64,000 nucleotides of DNA from Anabaena sp. UHCC 0187 (GCF_009712035.1 NZ_VILB01000014.1:212086-276085); one strand, 5' to 3'; positions 36,767 through 46,454 are shown, counted from the stretch's first letter. Made by a program: numbers and translations. The notes: generated by a model from the letters alone, not told the origin.

Positions 36767-38476
36767 ATGTACTTAGACATACTATTGATTCCTCTTTGCG
36801 CCTCTGCGCCTCTGCGTGAGACAAAAAAAATGGAAATTACCGATTATATCGTTCAAAGACCTAACCCTGTTATCCCAAAAAACCGAGAATTCAGCCCAAT
36901 TCAGCCCGAAAAAGCTCCACCGACTCCTCTAGAAACAAATCCACCTACCCTGCAACCTGGGGAAATATCACCACAGATTCCCGGTACAATTCGCGTAGAA
37001 GGCTTTGAATTTGTGGGAAATACTGCATTTAGCGATCGCCAACTTGCAGAAGTCACCAAGCCCTTTACAGCCAGGGAAATCACCTTTGCGGAACTCATCG
37101 CAGTAGAGACAGCAGTAACGCAAAAATATGTAGAAGCTGGATATATTAATTCTGGTGCAGTGATTTCCGCAAACCAAACCTTTCCTAGAAGCGGAGGAGT
37201 GGTAAAAATTCAGATTATTGAAGGGGAATTAACAGAAATTCAGATCATTGGTAATCATCGCCTCAATGCTAATTATGTGCGATCGCGTTTAGAAATTGCC
37301 ACCAAAAAACCCCTCAACCGCAACAAATTATTAGAAGCCTTACAAATACTACAACTAAACCCCCTCATTGCAAATATTTCCGCCGAACTCCAAGCAGGAA
37401 GCCGTCCCCAACAAAGCCGCTTACAAGTGCGAGTCAAAGAAGCAGATACAGTTAGTGGTGAAATATTTACTGATAACAATCGTTCTCCCAGCGTGGGTAG
37501 TCTCCGCAGGGGGATTAAAATTAATCAAAGCAATTTACTGGGTTGGGGTGATGGATTAGAGTTATCTTATGCCAACAGTGATGGAAGTAATGCCTTTGAT
37601 GCTAATTATACTTTACCCATCAATGCCCACAACGGCACAATTGAATTTACAGCAGGTGTAACTAATACTAACGTGATTGAACAGCCATTCAATCGCCTAG
37701 ATATTGCGGGAAAATCACGCACTTATGAACTCACCTATCGTCAACCCATTCTTCAAAAGCCAAATCAAGAATTAGCTTTAGGGCTGACTTTTTCCCGACA
37801 AGAAAGCGCAACTTCTCTATTAAATGAAGGATTTCCCCTGTCTCCTGGTGCGAATAATCAGGGAGAAACCAGCGTTTCCAGTTTGCGGTTTTTTCAAGAA
37901 TATGTGCAACGGAGTCCTCGTCAAGTTTTAGCAGCGCGATCGCAATTTTCTTTAGGTACAGATATTTTTGGTGCTACAGTAAATAATAATGCACCAGATA
38001 GTCGTTTTTTCGCCTGGCGAGGACAAGGGCAATATGTGCGTTCATTAGCGCCAGAAACCTTGTTAATTCTGCGTTCAGATATTCAGATATCATCAGATTC
38101 ATTATTATCCCTAGAACAAATAGGAATTGGTGGAATTAGAAGCGTGCGAGGCTATCGTCAAGATTTAATCTTAACAGATAATGGTGTCATTACTTCCGCA
38201 GAATTACGCCTGCCGATTTTGCGCGTACCAGAAATAAAAAGTGTTTTCCAAATTGCGCCCTTCATTGATTTTGGAGTCGGGTGGAACTATTCTGGAGAAA
38301 AACCCAATTCTCAATCAAATAGTTTATTAAGTACCGGTTTAGGATTAATCTGGCAAATGAGCGATAAATTAAATGCGCGTTTAGATTATGGTATGCCCCT
38401 AATTGATATAAAAACAAATAATCAAACCTTACAAGATCAAGGACTTTATTTTACTATTAATTATTTTCTTTTTTGA
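36767..38476 (+). CDS. TpsB outer-membrane transporter (ShlB/FhaC/HecB family)
   Basis: 569 residues. A proline-rich linker (~45-68) is followed by two POTRA domains (IRVEGFEFVGNTAFSDRQLA and ITEIQIIGNHRL-type sequence at ~70-225) and a 16-strand barrel with the Omp85 lid motif VRGYRQD. It exports the TpsA passenger encoded four bases downstream. The N-terminus is abnormal: residues ~9-20 are encoded by a dispersed CTCTGCGCC repeat, there is an in-frame stop just upstream (36734), and neither ATG 36767 nor ATG 36830 gives a normal signal peptide. The signal sequence may be lost or replaced, which would impair export. Confidence 0.88.
   Translation: MYLDILLIPLCASAPLRETKKMEITDYIVQRPNPVIPKNREFSPIQPEKAPPTPLETNPPTLQPGEISPQIPGTIRVEGFEFVGNTAFSDRQLAEVTKPFTAREITFAELIAVETAVTQKYVEAGYINSGAVISANQTFPRSGGVVKIQIIEGELTEIQIIGNHRLNANYVRSRLEIATKKPLNRNKLLEALQILQLNPLIANISAELQAGSRPQQSRLQVRVKEADTVSGEIFTDNNRSPSVGSLRRGIKINQSNLLGWGDGLELSYANSDGSNAFDANYTLPINAHNGTIEFTAGVTNTNVIEQPFNRLDIAGKSRTYELTYRQPILQKPNQELALGLTFSRQESATSLLNEGFPLSPGANNQGETSVSSLRFFQEYVQRSPRQVLAARSQFSLGTDIFGATVNNNAPDSRFFAWRGQGQYVRSLAPETLLILRSDIQISSDSLLSLEQIGIGGIRSVRGYRQDLILTDNGVITSAELRLPILRVPEIKSVFQIAPFIDFGVGWNYSGEKPNSQSNSLLSTGLGLIWQMSDKLNARLDYGMPLIDIKTNNQTLQDQGLYFTINYFLF
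36791..36822. repeat. CTCTGCGCC repeat inside the TpsB N-terminal codons
   Basis: CCTCTTTGCGCCTCTGCGCC followed by TCTGCGTGAGAC. It is read in frame as PLCASAPLRET, within the first 20 residues of the TpsB frame. Confidence 0.85.
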
Positions 38477-38479
38477 ATT

Positions 38480-41422
38480 ATGAAAATATTTTTTTCACGC
38501 AGAGGCGCAGAGTCACAGAGAGAAATTAAGAGTTTAGTTTTAATATGTAAAAAATCTTCCTTTGCGCCTTTGCTCCTTTGTATCTTTGCGCGAAACTTTA
38601 TCCTTTTTCCCTTCCCAGCCTTAGCGCAAATCATCCCAGATAATAGTCTAGGTTCAGAAAAATCCCAAATTATCAATGATAATATTGCCGGGGGAGCAAT
38701 TCGTGGTTCTAGCTTATTTCATAGTTTTCAAGAATTCAATGTTAGTGAAGCAAAAGCAGTTTATTTCACAAATCCCAATAATATCACCAATATCTTTACC
38801 CGCGTTACAGGTAGCAACCCTAGCAATATTTTGGGAACGTTAGGAGTTTTAGGAAATGCTAATTTATTCTTATTAAATCCCCAAGGGATTGTTTTTGGTA
38901 AAAATGCCCAATTAGATTTACGGGGTTCGTTTTTTGCTTCTACAGCCGACAGTGTGGTATTTAATAACGGTTTTGAATTTAGTAGTAGTAATCCTCAAGT
39001 ACCTCTATTAACTGTAAATATGACCGTGGGGTTGAGATTTCGAGATCATCAGGGGACAATTATTAATCAATCGCAAGCTGTAGGAACATTAAATTTACCT
39101 CCATTACCTGAAACTATCCCTATAGATAATCATCTTGGTTTGGCTGTAGATGATGGTCAAGCCTTAGCGTTACTTGGTGGTAATATTCAACTTGATAATG
39201 GTAATTTAACTGCTAATAACGGACAAATTATTTTGGGTAGTGTGGCTAATTCCGGCTTAGTTAATTTCACTGTCAGTCCGCAAAATGTAACTGTAAATTA
39301 TGATAATATTCAAAACTTTGGCAATATTGAAATAACCAATAATTCACTTATTAATACCAGCGGTATGGGTGGTGGTCAAATAAACTTACAAGGTGAAAAT
39401 CTTCTTTTAAATAGTTCCCAAATTTTTGCCTTAACCCTAGGAAATTTAGCTGGAAAAGGCATAAATATCAATGCTCAACAATTTCGCTCTCAGGCAGGAT
39501 CAAAAATATCCACTACCACCTATGGTGAGGGTGCGGGAGGGGCTATAAATATCCGCACTACGGACTCTGTAGAATTGAGTGGTGTAGGATTTCCTAGTCT
39601 GCAAAACTTGATAGCTACATATCTAATTACTGGGATAATAAACTCTTTTGATCTGCCCATTGTTTTGAGTAATAATACTTTTAATACAGGGACGGCTGGA
39701 GATATTACAATTGATACCGGAAATCTATTGTTAGAAAATGGAGCAGCGATAGGAGGAGGAACTTATAGCTCTCAAAATGGGGGAAAACTCAACATCCATG
39801 CCAAAGTTGTAGAATTAGTTAGTTCTGGGATTAATAGCGGTAATCTGCGCGGAAGTACCGGCACAGGAGGAGATATTTATATTAATTCACAACAGTTGAT
39901 AGTGCGTGACGGTTCTAGTTTGGCTAGTTTAAATCGTGGTGAAGGAGCATCAGGAAATATCAATATTCAAGCCTCTGAATCCGTGGAAATACTGCGTACT
40001 CCCGCTGGAAGTGTGTCACAAACCCTGATTGGGACAACTTCTTTTGGTGCAACTGGCAAAGCTGGGGATATTACTATTGATACTAAACGATTACTGATTT
40101 CTGAAGGTGCGGGAATTACCTTAACCAGTGGTGTGGCCATTGGTAATGTTCTCCTGAATCCGACGGGGGGACTTGGGGGAAATTTAACCATTAAAGCGAC
40201 GGAATCCGTAGAATTGAGCGGTGTTTCCGGGGTTTTAGCTAACGGGGGAAAGAGTGTGAGTTTTCTCAGTGCTGACACTTATACTAGCAGTCGTGGAGGT
40301 GATATTTACCTTTCTACACCCTTGCTGACTCTTGAGAATGGGGGGATAATTTCAGCGGCCTCTTTAGGTACAGGTGATGCCGGAAATATTACCATTGATG
40401 CTGGACGTGTCCAGCTTTTAGGGATTCAGAATCCAGGGGAATTAAATAGTAGAATCCAAGCTTCTGTGGGAATTGTCGGTGATTTCACTAATGCCAAGGC
40501 TACAGCAAATGCAGGTTCATTAAATCTCAATGTTCAGCAATTGCTTGTCCAAAATGAGTCCACAATTAATGTGCAGGGTTTAGGAACAGGGAAAGCTGGG
40601 AGTATTAATATTGTTGCTGATACAATCGCTCTTAATAATAAAGGTAGCATTAATGGCAGTACGGACGCAGGTGGTGGGGGAAACATTAACATCACAGCTA
40701 AAGATATACAATTACGTCGAGCCAGTACAATTACCACCGATGCTGGTAGTTCTGACGGTGGTAACATCAATATCAATAGTGACACCCTGTTAGCATTTCC
40801 CCAGGAAAATAGCGACATCACAGCCAATGCTCGCACAGCCCAAGGTGGTAAAGTTACGGTTAATGTTCCCTATATATTCGGTTTTACAGCGGTGAGTCGA
40901 GAACAAGTTAGAGAGCGTCTAGGGTTGACAGATGCCCAGTTTGCAGCTTTACAGGTCAGTCCCACATCTCTACTAAATACCAGTGACATCGCCGCTTTTT
41001 CCCAAGTATCAGGTGCTTCTTTACAAGGGGCTGTTACCTTTAGCACCTCTGGTGTGAATCCTGCCCAAGGGTTAGTAGAAATACCAGAAAATGTCGTTGA
41101 TCCTAATACTTTAATTGCCGCTAATCCCTGCACAAGAGGGGCAGGAAGCGAATTTTCTATCACTGGACGGGGAGGAGTGCCACCAAGTCCCAGTGACGCT
41201 CTGAGCGGTAATTCTCAGCAGTTTGCTTGGGTAGAAGAGGCAGGGGTGCAGGGAGCAGGGAGCAGGGGGCAGGGGGAAATAATTACCAATTACCAATTAC
41301 CAGTTCCAGTGAGGGGTTGGGTAATTAATGAACAGGGGGAAGTAACGCTTTTAGCTTATGAACCAACTGGGCAATTTTCTCAACGTTCTTGGCGACCTTT
41401 ATCTAATTGTCAGCCACAATGA
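38480..41422 (+). CDS. TpsA-type secreted protein with filamentous-haemagglutinin N-terminal domain
   Basis: 980 residues. The signal peptide ends PALAQ (~50). Residues ~52-170 form the two-partner secretion domain: SQIINDNIAGGAIRGSSLFH, VYFTNPNNITNIFTRVTGSN, LFLLNPQGIVFGKNAQLDLR, GSFFASTADSVVF. The centre is a long right-handed beta-helix with recurring GDITIDT, GNINI and ESVELSGV units. The C-terminus is Pro/Gly-rich and holds a repeat-derived insertion (41234-41302). It would be exported by the TpsB encoded just upstream and stay at, or leave, the cell surface. The signal peptide itself is built from two copies of the CTCTGCGCC repeat. Confidence 0.92.
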   Translation: MKIFFSRRGAESQREIKSLVLICKKSSFAPLLLCIFARNFILFPFPALAQIIPDNSLGSEKSQIINDNIAGGAIRGSSLFHSFQEFNVSEAKAVYFTNPNNITNIFTRVTGSNPSNILGTLGVLGNANLFLLNPQGIVFGKNAQLDLRGSFFASTADSVVFNNGFEFSSSNPQVPLLTVNMTVGLRFRDHQGTIINQSQAVGTLNLPPLPETIPIDNHLGLAVDDGQALALLGGNIQLDNGNLTANNGQIILGSVANSGLVNFTVSPQNVTVNYDNIQNFGNIEITNNSLINTSGMGGGQINLQGENLLLNSSQIFALTLGNLAGKGININAQQFRSQAGSKISTTTYGEGAGGAINIRTTDSVELSGVGFPSLQNLIATYLITGIINSFDLPIVLSNNTFNTGTAGDITIDTGNLLLENGAAIGGGTYSSQNGGKLNIHAKVVELVSSGINSGNLRGSTGTGGDIYINSQQLIVRDGSSLASLNRGEGASGNINIQASESVEILRTPAGSVSQTLIGTTSFGATGKAGDITIDTKRLLISEGAGITLTSGVAIGNVLLNPTGGLGGNLTIKATESVELSGVSGVLANGGKSVSFLSADTYTSSRGGDIYLSTPLLTLENGGIISAASLGTGDAGNITIDAGRVQLLGIQNPGELNSRIQASVGIVGDFTNAKATANAGSLNLNVQQLLVQNESTINVQGLGTGKAGSINIVADTIALNNKGSINGSTDAGGGGNINITAKDIQLRRASTITTDAGSSDGGNININSDTLLAFPQENSDITANARTAQGGKVTVNVPYIFGFTAVSREQVRERLGLTDAQFAALQVSPTSLLNTSDIAAFSQVSGASLQGAVTFSTSGVNPAQGLVEIPENVVDPNTLIAANPCTRGAGSEFSITGRGGVPPSPSDALSGNSQQFAWVEEAGVQGAGSRGQGEIITNYQLPVPVRGWVINEQGEVTLLAYEPTGQFSQRSWRPLSNCQPQ
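38496..38596. repeat. Inverted pair of CTCTGCGCC repeats within the TpsA signal peptide
   Basis: A minus-oriented copy (CACGCAGAGGCGCAGAGTCA, 38496-38523) and a plus-oriented copy (CCTTTGCGCCTTTGCTCCTT..., 38559-38596) flank 35 bases. They encode SRRGAESQRE and SSFAPLLLCIFARNF; the latter is most of the signal-peptide hydrophobic core. Confidence 0.85.
41234..41302. repeat. Minisatellite and AATTACC repeat inside the TpsA C-terminus
   Basis: A GGGAGCAGGGAGCAGGGGGC array (41234-41276) is followed by AATTACCAATTACCAATTACC (41281-41301). Both are normally intergenic repeats in such genomes; the inverse GGTAATTGGTAATTGG occurs at about 52094-52121. Here they are read as GVQGAGSRGQGEIITNYQLP. Confidence 0.8.
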
Positions 41423-41550
41423 AGACATAAATATATTGATTATTTCTTTTTTCTTCTCATGTCTATCTAAAGAAATATCTATTCTTTAATGTTATTTGAA
41501 CTTGGTTTTGTTGATATAGAATAGCGGCATCTTTAAAGCCCAATATAAAT

Positions 41551-42684
41551 ATGATTTCATCAACAATTGTCCAAAACATTGAAAAACATATTCCCATAGT
41601 GGGAGATGTGCATACCAAAAGTCCCATTGCTTATAAAGCAACTCGTCTCGCAGTTAGTACAGTTAACGCAGTGCAAATGGCAATAGCAGAGTCTTATATT
41701 AACGGATTAGAAGTACCAGATTCTGTATTGCGATCACTTTTTGATAGTTGTATGCCTGTCTTATTTAAGTATTTTCCCTCTCTGCTTGCACCCTACGAAT
41801 GGGTATTAACAGAAACAGATAATACTGCCGAAGGTGCGCGGGATTTAATGAAGATTCAGTACGATTTGCCTCAAGTTATGCTGAATTCTATGTTAGGTGA
41901 TGGCAAACTCATTTATCCTAAATACAGTATGGGATTGTGGGAAAAAGGAGCAGCTAATCTCGAAGAATCACAAATGCAAATGATTGATGATGTGATTGAC
42001 AAATTAGAGATTAAAGATGGTGATCATATTTTAGATTTTGGCTGTGGTTGGGGTTGTGTAGCCAATTATATTCTTGCCAAATTCCCCAATGTCAAGTTTA
42101 CAGGAATTAACTTGAGTCATCAACAATGTGAATATATGCGTCAGAAAATGCAAGATCCTGAAAGTTACCTTAGTTCTGGTCGTTTTACTCTCTATGAAGG
42201 AGATTTGAATGATGCAGAATTTGAGACAAAATTTGATAAAATTCTCTCAATTGGCGTTTTTTGTCATGTAGGTAATTTAACAAAAGCTTTCCAAAAGTTG
42301 GCATCTTTTCTCAAGGATAATGGGCGGGTTTTTATTCACATTATCACAGTCCGCACTCCTAATAATATCTCTAGTGTTTTTACTCACAAATACATTTTTC
42401 CCCATGGCCGTTACTGGAAATATGATGCAGTTCCCAGTCACAATCAAGACCTGAAAACTATTAAACAATGGTATCTCAATGGCTCTAATTACTCTAGAAC
42501 TTTTGCTAGTTGGCTGAAAAATTTTGATGATTCTCAAGCGATAGTTAAAGATTTAGACTATGGGATTGACTATGCCAAATTTCGCCGTATCTGGCGGTTT
42601 TATTTGATTTGGTTTGTTGCTAATTTCGCAAGTTGTGACGGTGAATATAACGGTAATGGCCAATATTTAATGGTTCATGCCTAA
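41551..42684 (+). CDS. SAM-dependent methyltransferase, cyclopropane-fatty-acid synthase-like
   Basis: 377 residues. A ~110-residue helical N-terminus precedes a class I Rossmann domain: SAM loop HILDFGCGWGCVANYILAKF, ITGINLS-type strand (KFTGINLSHQQCEYMRQKM), acidic LYEGDLND, and ILSIGVFCHVGNLTKAF. It groups with CFA-synthase and coclaurine N-methyltransferase-like enzymes, which methylate lipids or amines. The substrate is unknown. It lies between the TPS pair and the CHAT gene in the same direction, ~130 bases from TpsA. Confidence 0.85.
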   Translation: MISSTIVQNIEKHIPIVGDVHTKSPIAYKATRLAVSTVNAVQMAIAESYINGLEVPDSVLRSLFDSCMPVLFKYFPSLLAPYEWVLTETDNTAEGARDLMKIQYDLPQVMLNSMLGDGKLIYPKYSMGLWEKGAANLEESQMQMIDDVIDKLEIKDGDHILDFGCGWGCVANYILAKFPNVKFTGINLSHQQCEYMRQKMQDPESYLSSGRFTLYEGDLNDAEFETKFDKILSIGVFCHVGNLTKAFQKLASFLKDNGRVFIHIITVRTPNNISSVFTHKYIFPHGRYWKYDAVPSHNQDLKTIKQWYLNGSNYSRTFASWLKNFDDSQAIVKDLDYGIDYAKFRRIWRFYLIWFVANFASCDGEYNGNGQYLMVHA

Positions 42685-42727
42685 TCGTTAAACAACTAAC
42701 TTCTAAATAAGCATAGGCTTACTGACA

Positions 42728-42762
42728 GTAGGGTGTATCAGCGATAAAGCAATACACCCTAC
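42728..42762. repeat. GTAGGGTGTAT...ATACACCCTAC palindrome
   Basis: Perfect 11-bp arms (42728-42738 and 42752-42762) around CAGCGATAAAGCA. It is a common Nostocales intergenic repeat (from memory) and may form a hairpin after the methyltransferase mRNA. Confidence 0.8.
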
Positions 42763-42822
42763 AAAATAGAATGATTTATTGAAAATAGTGTAAAATAATC
42801 AAAAGCATTCAAGAGGTGAATC

Positions 42823-43434
42823 ATGGTTCAAACCTTAACTAAACCAGTAACCTTTGACGAATTTATCCAATGGTATCCAGAAACAGGATTATGCTATGAA
42901 TTATACAACGGAGTAATTATTGAAATGAACCCACCAGTAGGAGATCATGAATTAGTGATTGGTTGGTTAGTCCGTAAATTATCAGCGCAATTAGATAGAC
43001 TTAACCTTCCCTACTTAATACCAAAAACAACATTTATCAAACCATCAAAATCTGAATCTGCTTATTCACCTGATATTTTATTACTAAATCCTGAAAACTT
43101 AGTTAATGAACCTTTGTGGAAAAAAGAATCAACCATTACTCAAGCAGCTTCAGTTCCTTTAGTCATAGAAATTGTCAGCAGTAATTGGCAAACAGATTAT
43201 TCTACTAAAACAAATGATTATGAATCAATGGGTATTCCTGAATATTGGATAGTTGATTATGCTGCTTTCGGTGGGAGAAGATTTATCGGTAATCCTAAAC
43301 AACCTACTATCTCAGTTTATTCTTTAATTGATGAAGAATATCAAGTTAATCAATTTAGAGGTGATGATTTGATCATATCTCCACTTTTTCCCGATTTAAA
43401 CTTAACTATTGCTCAAATTTTACAAATAATATAA
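42823..43434 (+). CDS. Uma2 family (DUF820) PD-(D/E)XK-like protein
   Basis: 203 residues with the Uma2 pattern: MTFDEF-type start (VTFDEFIQWYPE), YELYNGVIIEMNPPVGDHEL, the catalytic-type YSPDILLLNPENL, VPLVIEIVSSNWQTDY (E...S in place of ExK), and YESMGIPEYWIVDYAA. These proteins share the restriction-endonuclease fold, occur in tens of copies in filamentous cyanobacteria and have unproven roles. It ends 22 bases before the CHAT gene. Confidence 0.92.
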   Translation: MVQTLTKPVTFDEFIQWYPETGLCYELYNGVIIEMNPPVGDHELVIGWLVRKLSAQLDRLNLPYLIPKTTFIKPSKSESAYSPDILLLNPENLVNEPLWKKESTITQAASVPLVIEIVSSNWQTDYSTKTNDYESMGIPEYWIVDYAAFGGRRFIGNPKQPTISVYSLIDEEYQVNQFRGDDLIISPLFPDLNLTIAQILQII

Positions 43435-43456
43435 CTATGGTGATTCAGATTTATTA

Positions 43457-46060
43457 ATGAAATTTACCCAATCCTTTATAAAATCCACTTTATTATTTTT
43501 TCTCTCTTTGTTATTAATAATTGGCATTACCCCTGTAATGGCTCAAATCCAACAACCACAAACAATTATTCAACAAGCTCAGATTCTTTATAATGCGGGA
43601 AAATTTCCAGAAGTTATCCCTTTATTACAACAAGCTGCAACCACATTTAAGACTCAAGGAGATTTCTTAAATCAAGGCATGGTATTGAGTAATCTAGCTG
43701 CAACCTTCGGACAATTAGGACAATGGGAACAAGCAGAACAAAATATCAATTCTAGTCTTTCTCTCCTCAAATCCCAAAGTCCAACTTCCCAACAACAGCG
43801 CATACTTGCCCAAACTCTCGATATTCAAGGACAATTACAACTAGAACGGGGAAATATTCAAGATGCTTTAGATACTTGGATTCTATCAGCTAAAATCTAC
43901 AAACAGCTAGAATTAAAAGACAAACTTACCCAAAATCAAATTAACCAAAGTCTAGCTTTACAGTCATTAGGATTATATCCCAGAGCTTGCCAAACACTTT
44001 TACTATCTTTAAATTTAGAAACAGCAACCTGTGAAGTTGATTCTACAAAATTAGCAACTGGGAAAAATCAATCATTCTCTTTACAGAATATACAATCTAT
44101 CAATGCTTTAGGTCATGTTCTGCGAGTTTTAGGACAGTTAAATGAGTCTCAAGAAATTTTAACTTTAGGTTTACAAGCTGCTGAAAAATTAAATCTTCCT
44201 CAAATCCAAGCTGAAATTTATGTAAATATTGGCAATACAAACCGCGCTTTTGCTAATCAACCTGGTTTAACTAAACAACAAAAAAATCAATATCAAGAAA
44301 ATGCTCTTGCGGCTTATATTAATTCTGCTCAATTAGCAACTCACCAAAATACTAAAATTCAAGCTTTATTAAATCGTCTCAGTTTATTGACAGATTTACA
44401 AAAATGGCAAGAAGCACAAACTTTATGGTTAACATTAAAACCGCAAATTAATCAGATTTCTCAGAATCAAACGGGAATTTATGCTCAAATTAATCTAGTT
44501 GAAAGTTTAATTAAATTAGCAATACATTCTTCAGAATCATTTACAGAAATTGAGCAAATTCTCAACCGTGCTTATCAACAGGCACAAAGTTTAGGAACTC
44601 CCCGCACTCAAGCTTATGTATTACTCACCCAAGGTAGATTATCTGAACTGCAAAAACAATGGATAAAAGCGGAAAATTATACAACTCAAGCATTGAACTT
44701 AGTCCCATCTTTTGAATATCCTGATATTGCTTATCAATTACATTGGCAATTAGGACGAATTCAAGAACTACAGAAAAATACTGAAGCAGCAATTTCTCAA
44801 TATACTCAATCTATTAAAATTCTCGGTTCTTTGCGTGGTGATTTGGTGACAGTTAACCCCGAAGTGCAATTTTCTTTTCGGGAAAGTGTTGAACCAATTT
44901 ATCGGGAGTTAGTTGGATTGTTGTTGCAAGAAGAAACTCCCAGTCAAGCTAAATTGCAACAAGCTCGGCAAATAATTGAATCTTTGCAATTAGCAGAATT
45001 AGATAACTTTTTCCGTGATGCTTGTGCAGATATTAAACCGAAATTAATTGATGAAATTGATCCCACTGCGGCTGTTATTTATCCGATTATTTTAAATGAC
45101 AGACTAGAAGTTATTCTCTCTATTCCTGGTAAACCCTTACGTAAATACACAACTAATCAACCCCAAGTAGAATTAAAAACTATCATCAAGCAAGCCCGAA
45201 TTTCCCTGAGACGGACGGCTTTCCCCCAAGAGCGATTACCAATACTTCAAAAACTCTACAATTGGCTAATTCGTCCCGCTGAGGCTGATTTAACCGCCAA
45301 TGGTATCAAAACTTTGGTGTTTGTCCTCGATGGTGCTTTGCAAAGTTTACCCATGGCCACGCTCTATGATGGTCAACAATATCTGCTGGAAAAATATAGC
45401 ATAGCCTTGACTCCCGGACTCCAACTTCTCGAACCTAAACCCCTCACCCAAGTTAAGCTCAAAGCCTTAATTGCGGCACTGACAGAAGCACGTCAGGGTT
45501 TTCCCGCTTTACCAGATGTGGCTACTGAAGTTCAGCAGATTTCATCAGCAGTACCCACAAATACACTTTTAAATCAGCAGTTTATAGTTGAGTCCCTCCA
45601 AAAGCAAATCAAAGCCGCATCTTTTCCCATTGTTCATTTAGCTACTCATGGTCAATTTAGTTCTAATGCCGCAGACACCTTTATTTTGACTTGGAATGAC
45701 CGACTAAATGTCAAAGAATTAGATCAATTACTGAGAGAATCCCGCAGCGATAACCAAAAACGTCCCATTGAGTTATTAGTTCTCAGTGCCTGTGAAACCG
45801 CTGCCGGTGATGAACGGGCGGCTTTAGGCTTGGCAGGTATAGCAATTCGTTCGGGCGCTCGCAGCACTGTAGGGACTCTTTGGCAAGTGAATGACGAATC
45901 AACCTCTATTCTGATTAGTGAATTTTACCGGCAATTGGCTAAATCTAGAGTTAGTAAAGCCGAAGCCCTTCGCAATGCTCAACTATTACTCTTGAAAAAT
46001 CGCCAATTTCAGAATCCCTATTTTTGGTCTGCCTTTGTCTTGGTAGGCAATTGGCAATAA
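43457..46060 (+). CDS. TPR-CHAT domain protein (caspase/separase-like)
   Basis: 867 residues with a signal-peptide-like N-terminus (LLFFLSLLLIIGITPVMAQ), so the protein is probably periplasmic or lipid-facing. Tetratricopeptide-type repeats span ~30-500 (QGMVLSNLAATFGQLGQWEQ, AYVLLTQGRLSELQKQWIKA). The CHAT domain (~560-867) has the catalytic dyad: His731 in HLATHGQF and Cys779 in LLVLSACETAAGD. CHAT proteases are related to caspases and separase and cleave specific target proteins. It is followed by DUF928 and CHASE2-cyclase genes in the same direction, a neighbourhood I recall as recurring in cyanobacteria. Confidence 0.93.
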   Translation: MKFTQSFIKSTLLFFLSLLLIIGITPVMAQIQQPQTIIQQAQILYNAGKFPEVIPLLQQAATTFKTQGDFLNQGMVLSNLAATFGQLGQWEQAEQNINSSLSLLKSQSPTSQQQRILAQTLDIQGQLQLERGNIQDALDTWILSAKIYKQLELKDKLTQNQINQSLALQSLGLYPRACQTLLLSLNLETATCEVDSTKLATGKNQSFSLQNIQSINALGHVLRVLGQLNESQEILTLGLQAAEKLNLPQIQAEIYVNIGNTNRAFANQPGLTKQQKNQYQENALAAYINSAQLATHQNTKIQALLNRLSLLTDLQKWQEAQTLWLTLKPQINQISQNQTGIYAQINLVESLIKLAIHSSESFTEIEQILNRAYQQAQSLGTPRTQAYVLLTQGRLSELQKQWIKAENYTTQALNLVPSFEYPDIAYQLHWQLGRIQELQKNTEAAISQYTQSIKILGSLRGDLVTVNPEVQFSFRESVEPIYRELVGLLLQEETPSQAKLQQARQIIESLQLAELDNFFRDACADIKPKLIDEIDPTAAVIYPIILNDRLEVILSIPGKPLRKYTTNQPQVELKTIIKQARISLRRTAFPQERLPILQKLYNWLIRPAEADLTANGIKTLVFVLDGALQSLPMATLYDGQQYLLEKYSIALTPGLQLLEPKPLTQVKLKALIAALTEARQGFPALPDVATEVQQISSAVPTNTLLNQQFIVESLQKQIKAASFPIVHLATHGQFSSNAADTFILTWNDRLNVKELDQLLRESRSDNQKRPIELLVLSACETAAGDERAALGLAGIAIRSGARSTVGTLWQVNDESTSILISEFYRQLAKSRVSKAEALRNAQLLLLKNRQFQNPYFWSAFVLVGNWQ

Positions 46061-46454
46061 ACATTATACCTACTTGTGGGATGGGCTTCTAGCCCGTCCA
46101 GGTTTAAGGGCAGGCAAGATGCCTACCCCACAATAATTAATGGGATATTTTTTGATTAAAAGTCCTCTTTTTAAAGTTATTGTGAATTTTCAATAGGGGG
46201 TATTTTATTTTCTACGACTTTTCAGTATAATCACACTAGTTGTGAGAAAAATCAAAATTAATTTATCTCTGTAATCTGTATAAAGTCAAAAAAAATTCAT
46301 CTTGCACTCCTGCAAATTCTAGTCAATCAATGCTTTATCAGTAAATACCGATAATATTCGGTTCAGAAAAAACACTTAGAAATTAGCAATTGTCATCCCG
46401 GAAATACAGTAAATATTCCTTGTTTCTAAGATTAGTCACTTTCACTCCGACATT
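46061..46454. other. Gap between CHAT and DUF928 genes
   Basis: Just after the CHAT stop lies a dispersed repeat (about 46076-46135) with GGGATGGGCTTCTAGCCCGTCC and GGGCAGGCAAGATGCCTACCCC, both hairpin-forming, which could end the CHAT transcript. The remainder is AT-rich and probably holds the promoter of the DUF928-cyclase pair. Confidence 0.55.
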
